Below are positions 61,304-64,000 of a DNA stretch of 64,000 bases, piece by piece (position 1 is the first letter of the stretch; every line of letters starts with the position of its first letter). Made by a program: the position numbers and the translations under genes. The stretch covers positions 4,340,001-4,404,000 of the forward strand of contig NZ_CP042266.1 in NCBI RefSeq assembly GCF_007856155.1, read 5' to 3'. This DNA comes from Streptomyces qinzhouensis. GTDB taxonomy: Bacteria > Actinomycetota > Actinomycetes > Streptomycetales > Streptomycetaceae. The notes below the pieces were generated by a model. That model saw only the letters and a list, made by a program, of their open reading frames with translations, did no database searches and was not told where the DNA came from.

Positions 61304-61331
61304 CCCCCGGCCCGGCCGGCCGGACCGGGGG
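61304..61331 (-). terminator. Terminator hairpin
   Basis: CCCCCGG (61304-61310) pairs with CCGGGGG (61325-61331), with further pairable GC inside, just past the stop of the subtilase-like paralogue. Confidence 0.6.
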
Positions 61332-61358
61332 CAACTCCCGCTAACCGGAACGGCGCTG

Positions 61359-63290
61359 CTACCTGCCGTAATACGCGTCCAGGACCGTCACCGCGCCCTG
61401 GTTGCCGTCCCCGTCGGTGAACGCGGCGCGGAAGGAGACCGACTGTCCGCGCCCCGGGTTGGTGATCCGGAACCGCCGGTCGGAGACGGTCGCGGGTGTC
61501 CAGCTCGTACCCCGGTCGTATGAGTACTCGACCCGCAGCCCGGACAGATTCCCGGGCCGGGCCGCCGGGCCCTGGACCTCGAGGGCGACGGGCTGCGGGA
61601 TCCCGGCCGGGGCGGTGCTCGCCGCGTCCACGGGTGTGCGGAAGCGGACCGCGGAGACGGGCAGTTGCTCGGTGGCCGTGGTCTCCCGGGAGCGGAACGT
61701 CCACGACGCGTCGATCCGGGAGGCGGCCCGCCCGACGGCCGGGTCCCGGGTGACGGACGTGGCCAGGGTGTACGAGGCGTCGCCGGGCGGGACGGTGAAC
61801 ACGCCGCTCCCGTTCCCGCTGAGCGGATCGTCGTTCTCGCCGACCAGGACGCCGTCGCGGTGGAGCGTGGTCCGCGCCGACGAGACGAGGGTCCAGCCGG
61901 CGTGACTCTCGCCGTCGGCGAGCACCGGCAGCGCCCCGTGGAGCGCGTTGCCCCGGCGGAACACCCCGCCGCCGGAGTCGAGGGCGGGCGAGAAGACCCC
62001 GGCGTTGAACATCTCGGTCCGGGTGCTGCCGGGGGTGTACTGCCGCGGCGGCGTGGAGTGGCTGCTCTCCATCCTCACCGCGTCGTCCGGCGGGAGGTAG
62101 CGGTGCTGCTCGGCCTGGAGCGCCCAGGTGGTTCCCGGCGCCGTCGACAGCCGCAGCGTCCGGGACGCGGGCAGCGCGTCGCGCCGTACGGGCGATTGGC
62201 TCCCGAAGGAGCCGGGTGCCGTGCCCCAGGCGAAGACATCACCGTGCACACCGGTCCCGGAGGAGCCGATTCCGGTGTGTACGGTCGCCAGCTCGCCCTC
62301 CGTGAACTGCCGCCGCAGACCGGTGGCGAGCCGCCGGACACTCGCCTCACCGAGGACGATCTTGTAGTCGGTGGTGTCCCGCGTCCACATCGCCTCCCAG
62401 GACTGGGAGAGGGAACCGTCCGTGACCTCCGGGCCGAGATGGGCGGTACGGAGCTCGCCGCCCGCCGCGACGGGGAGGGACAGCCCGAGGGCGTACCCGT
62501 CCACGGCCACTTCGTAGGAGGCCGAGGTGAACTCGTTCGCCGCCGCACGGTCCGGTACGGAGAGCCGGACCGGGCGGGTGGCCCGGGCGTCCACGGTGAC
62601 CGTGGTGGGGCCGGTGACCTCCAGCCGGGGCTGGACGACGATGTCCGTCGGGGACGAAGGGTCCGCGGGCGCCGGGCTGTTGACGGCTTCCAGCGCGTAG
62701 CGGCCGGGGGCGACCTGGAGCGTGACGGAGCCCGTCGACGCGTCGGGCCTGTGGAAGGTGCCCGCGGCCGCCCCGGTCAGCCCCTGCAGCCGGGAGACGA
62801 AGTTCCGGCCGGCCGTGCCGTCCCGGCCGATGAAACGGAACGTCAGGGCATGGGTGACGGCGGTACGACCCCCGAGGCCCGTGGTTTCCCGCGCGGCCGG
62901 GCCGCCCGGTGGGGCCTGCCCGGGCCGCCCCGGCCGCCCTGTGAGCGTGGTGATGTCGAATCCCGCCGCGTCCCGTCGCCCGGCCGCGATATCGTCCGCG
63001 ACGTCGAGCGGCACGGCCTCGGTGCGCCCGCCGCCGGTCCGGAACATCAGCGGGATGTGCTTTCGACCCGGCGGCCGCTCGTACCGCAGTGCGCGGCCGT
63101 CGCCGCCCGTACTGATCCGCTCCCCGGTGGCGATCGTGACACTCCGCACGCTGCCGCCGTAGCCGCTCTCCGGGGGGCTCTCGGCCGCCACGGCCCCACC
63201 CGCCCCGACGGCCCCCGCCACTAAGACCGAGACGAGGAGCACCACGCCCCCGCGTTTTCCGATCTCCGCTGCCTTGGTTCCTCCGGTCAT
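61359..63290 (-). CDS. Secreted paralogue of the subtilase lacking the peptidase domain
   Basis: 643 residues from an ATG behind AAGGAGTGGG. It has a signal peptide (GVVLLVSVLVAGAVGAGGAVAA). A short propeptide-like start (VTIATGERISTGGDGR ... FDITTL) matches the subtilase propeptide at 7770. It then passes straight into the C-terminal beta-rich region: DARATRPVRLSVPD against DARLAKPVRMSVPD, ASWTFRS, and AVTVLDAYYGR at the very end against VTVYDAYRGK. The ~240-residue Asp/His/Ser domain is absent. Probably non-proteolytic; perhaps a competitor, binding partner or decoy. Confidence 0.88.
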   Translation of the reverse strand: MTGGTKAAEIGKRGGVVLLVSVLVAGAVGAGGAVAAESPPESGYGGSVRSVTIATGERISTGGDGRALRYERPPGRKHIPLMFRTGGGRTEAVPLDVADDIAAGRRDAAGFDITTLTGRPGRPGQAPPGGPAARETTGLGGRTAVTHALTFRFIGRDGTAGRNFVSRLQGLTGAAAGTFHRPDASTGSVTLQVAPGRYALEAVNSPAPADPSSPTDIVVQPRLEVTGPTTVTVDARATRPVRLSVPDRAAANEFTSASYEVAVDGYALGLSLPVAAGGELRTAHLGPEVTDGSLSQSWEAMWTRDTTDYKIVLGEASVRRLATGLRRQFTEGELATVHTGIGSSGTGVHGDVFAWGTAPGSFGSQSPVRRDALPASRTLRLSTAPGTTWALQAEQHRYLPPDDAVRMESSHSTPPRQYTPGSTRTEMFNAGVFSPALDSGGGVFRRGNALHGALPVLADGESHAGWTLVSSARTTLHRDGVLVGENDDPLSGNGSGVFTVPPGDASYTLATSVTRDPAVGRAASRIDASWTFRSRETTATEQLPVSAVRFRTPVDAASTAPAGIPQPVALEVQGPAARPGNLSGLRVEYSYDRGTSWTPATVSDRRFRITNPGRGQSVSFRAAFTDGDGNQGAVTVLDAYYGR

Positions 63291-63635
63291 TCCCACTCCT
63301 TTACTGCCCGGACCGGTTTCCGGGGCATGGAGTGTTCCGGGCCTGTGTGACGGGAGTGTGACCGTGCACCCGGTGATAACGGCAATCGTCCGACGGCACC
63401 GGTCGTCCGCTCGGTGAGTGAATGCCGCGACGACCGGCGGGGGTTGCGGTGACAGCTGCTCCGGGCCCTTCGGGGACCCCCGAAGGCCGCGCCCGGACCG
63501 GCCGCATCCGCCCGACCGGGCAGCGAACTGGATACGCTCCGTCGGGGCAGGAGCAGGCGGATGCGACGCCCCGAGCCGATCGCCGTGCGAGCCGCCCGAG
63601 CCCTCTGCGCCGTACCGACCCGAGGAGGACCCCCC
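63291..63635. promoter_or_regulatory. Divergent intergenic region
   Basis: 345 bases without a supported gene. A hairpin CCTTCGGG-gacc-CCCGAAGG lies at 63467-63486. No clear -10/-35 elements. The rightward frame open from 63422 lacks protein-like sequence. Confidence 0.4.
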
Positions 63636-63950
63636 ATGGCCGCCGCCCCGCTGACCGCCGCCGAACTCGAAGAGGCGATGACCGCGCTCCCCGACTGGAC
63701 CGTCGAGGACGGCAAGCTCACGGCCGCCTTCAAGCTGGACCGCGCCGATGTCCCCGCCCTCTACGCGGCCGTGGCCGCCGCCGAGGACGAGGCGAACCAT
63801 CACGCGAAGGTGACCATCCTGTACGGCACGATCGGTTTCGCCCTCTGCACCCATGACGCGGGCGACACCATCACCTCCCGCGACACCACCACGGCCGCCC
63901 GCCTCACCGCCCTCACCCTGGCCCACGGCGCCACCCCGGCCGACCAATAG
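63636..63950 (+). CDS. Pterin-4a-carbinolamine dehydratase family protein
   Basis: 104 residues with GAGGAGG before the ATG. LTAAELEEAMTALPDWTVEDGKLTAAFKL and EDEANHHAKV, then TITSRDTTTAARLT match the PCD fold; NHHAKV is the site of the two active-site His (usually NHHPD). Family enzymes dehydrate hydroxytetrahydropterin or help shape transcription factors. The rest of the window (to 64000) holds nothing recognisable. Confidence 0.9.
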   Translation: MAAAPLTAAELEEAMTALPDWTVEDGKLTAAFKLDRADVPALYAAVAAAEDEANHHAKVTILYGTIGFALCTHDAGDTITSRDTTTAARLTALTLAHGATPADQ

Positions 63951-64000
63951 CCCCGGCGCCGCCGGGTCCCGGCCGGGCGTCCGTGTTCGTTTACCCGTGA

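Noticed and set aside
1..64000. CRISPR arrays, tRNA or rRNA genes, insertion sequences, integrases
   Set aside because: I looked for regular repeats with spacers, cloverleaf-type sequences and transposase-like proteins and saw none.

Overview
The window reads as a stretch of a Streptomyces (or close actinomycete) chromosome. GC is very high with strong G/C third-position bias. GTG and TTG starts are common, as are ATGA/GTGA start-stop overlaps. The gene families are typical of the genus: XRE-DUF5753/DUF397 pairs, HATPase_c_2 anti-sigma-like kinases, SpoIIE phosphatases, sortase LAxTG surface proteins, DnaE2 with a LexA box and F420-type nitroreductases. I found no rRNA, tRNA, CRISPR array, transposase or integrase, so this is chromosomal coding sequence with several accessory pockets.

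Layout. 0-2.3 kb: the tail of an oxidoreductase gene, a luciferase-like flavin oxidoreductase and an Old Yellow Enzyme. 2.3-7.4 kb: an RHS polymorphic toxin with a WXG-like N-terminus and an ADP-ribosyltransferase-like C-terminus, followed by a candidate immunity gene. 7.7-13.8 kb: a secreted subtilase, an APC permease and a tiny basic protein. 13.9-17.3 kb: a leftward set of anti-sigma kinase, CxxC mini-protein and multidomain SpoIIE phosphatase. 17.6-23.2 kb: an XRE/DUF397 pair, a VOC protein divergent from a WYL regulator, a sigma-like fusion protein and a class IV aminotransferase. 23.2-25.5 kb: a pentapeptide protein and a tightly coupled four-gene operon (kinase, two unknowns, NUDIX). 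25.8-30.7 kb: an accessory run of XRE-TPR regulator, APH-like kinase, DUF397, YdcF, a Pro-rich 38-residue peptide and a PIMT-like methyltransferase, facing an MFS exporter.

32-35 kb is a beta-lactamase locus arranged like the Streptomyces cacaoi bla region: a LysR regulator and a serine-hydrolase regulator divergent from a Tat-lipoprotein class A enzyme. 35.4-41.3 kb holds three consecutive DUF11 surface proteins, one sortase-anchored, one with an L-type lectin domain and one with five DUF11 modules. 41.4-43.6 kb has an ArsR regulator, another HATPase and a GNAT enzyme. 43.7-48.5 kb is an SOS-type mutasome, dnaE2 plus a Y-family polymerase relative that has lost its catalytic acids and apparently its fingers. 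48.5-53.2 kb has Rrf2/RidA, a SnoaL-like gene behind a SoxR/MerR-type promoter, a PadR-DUF1048-DUF1048 operon, an alpha/beta hydrolase and small oxidoreductases. 53.4-54.1 kb is a PIN/RHH toxin-antitoxin pair. 54.2-59 kb has an ABC exporter and a GAF-PAS-GAF-SpoIIE phosphatase. 59.2-64 kb has an Acg-type nitroreductase, a lipoprotein, a protease-less paralogue of the subtilase at 7.8 kb, and a pterin dehydratase.

The most promising leads are the peptide/methyltransferase pair (possible RiPP), the RHS toxin with its immunity candidate, the subtilase and its paralogue lacking the peptidase domain, the dead Y-polymerase/DnaE2 pair, the tandem operators in front of the XRE-TPR regulator, and the mutually exclusive hairpins before the sigma-like fusion gene.
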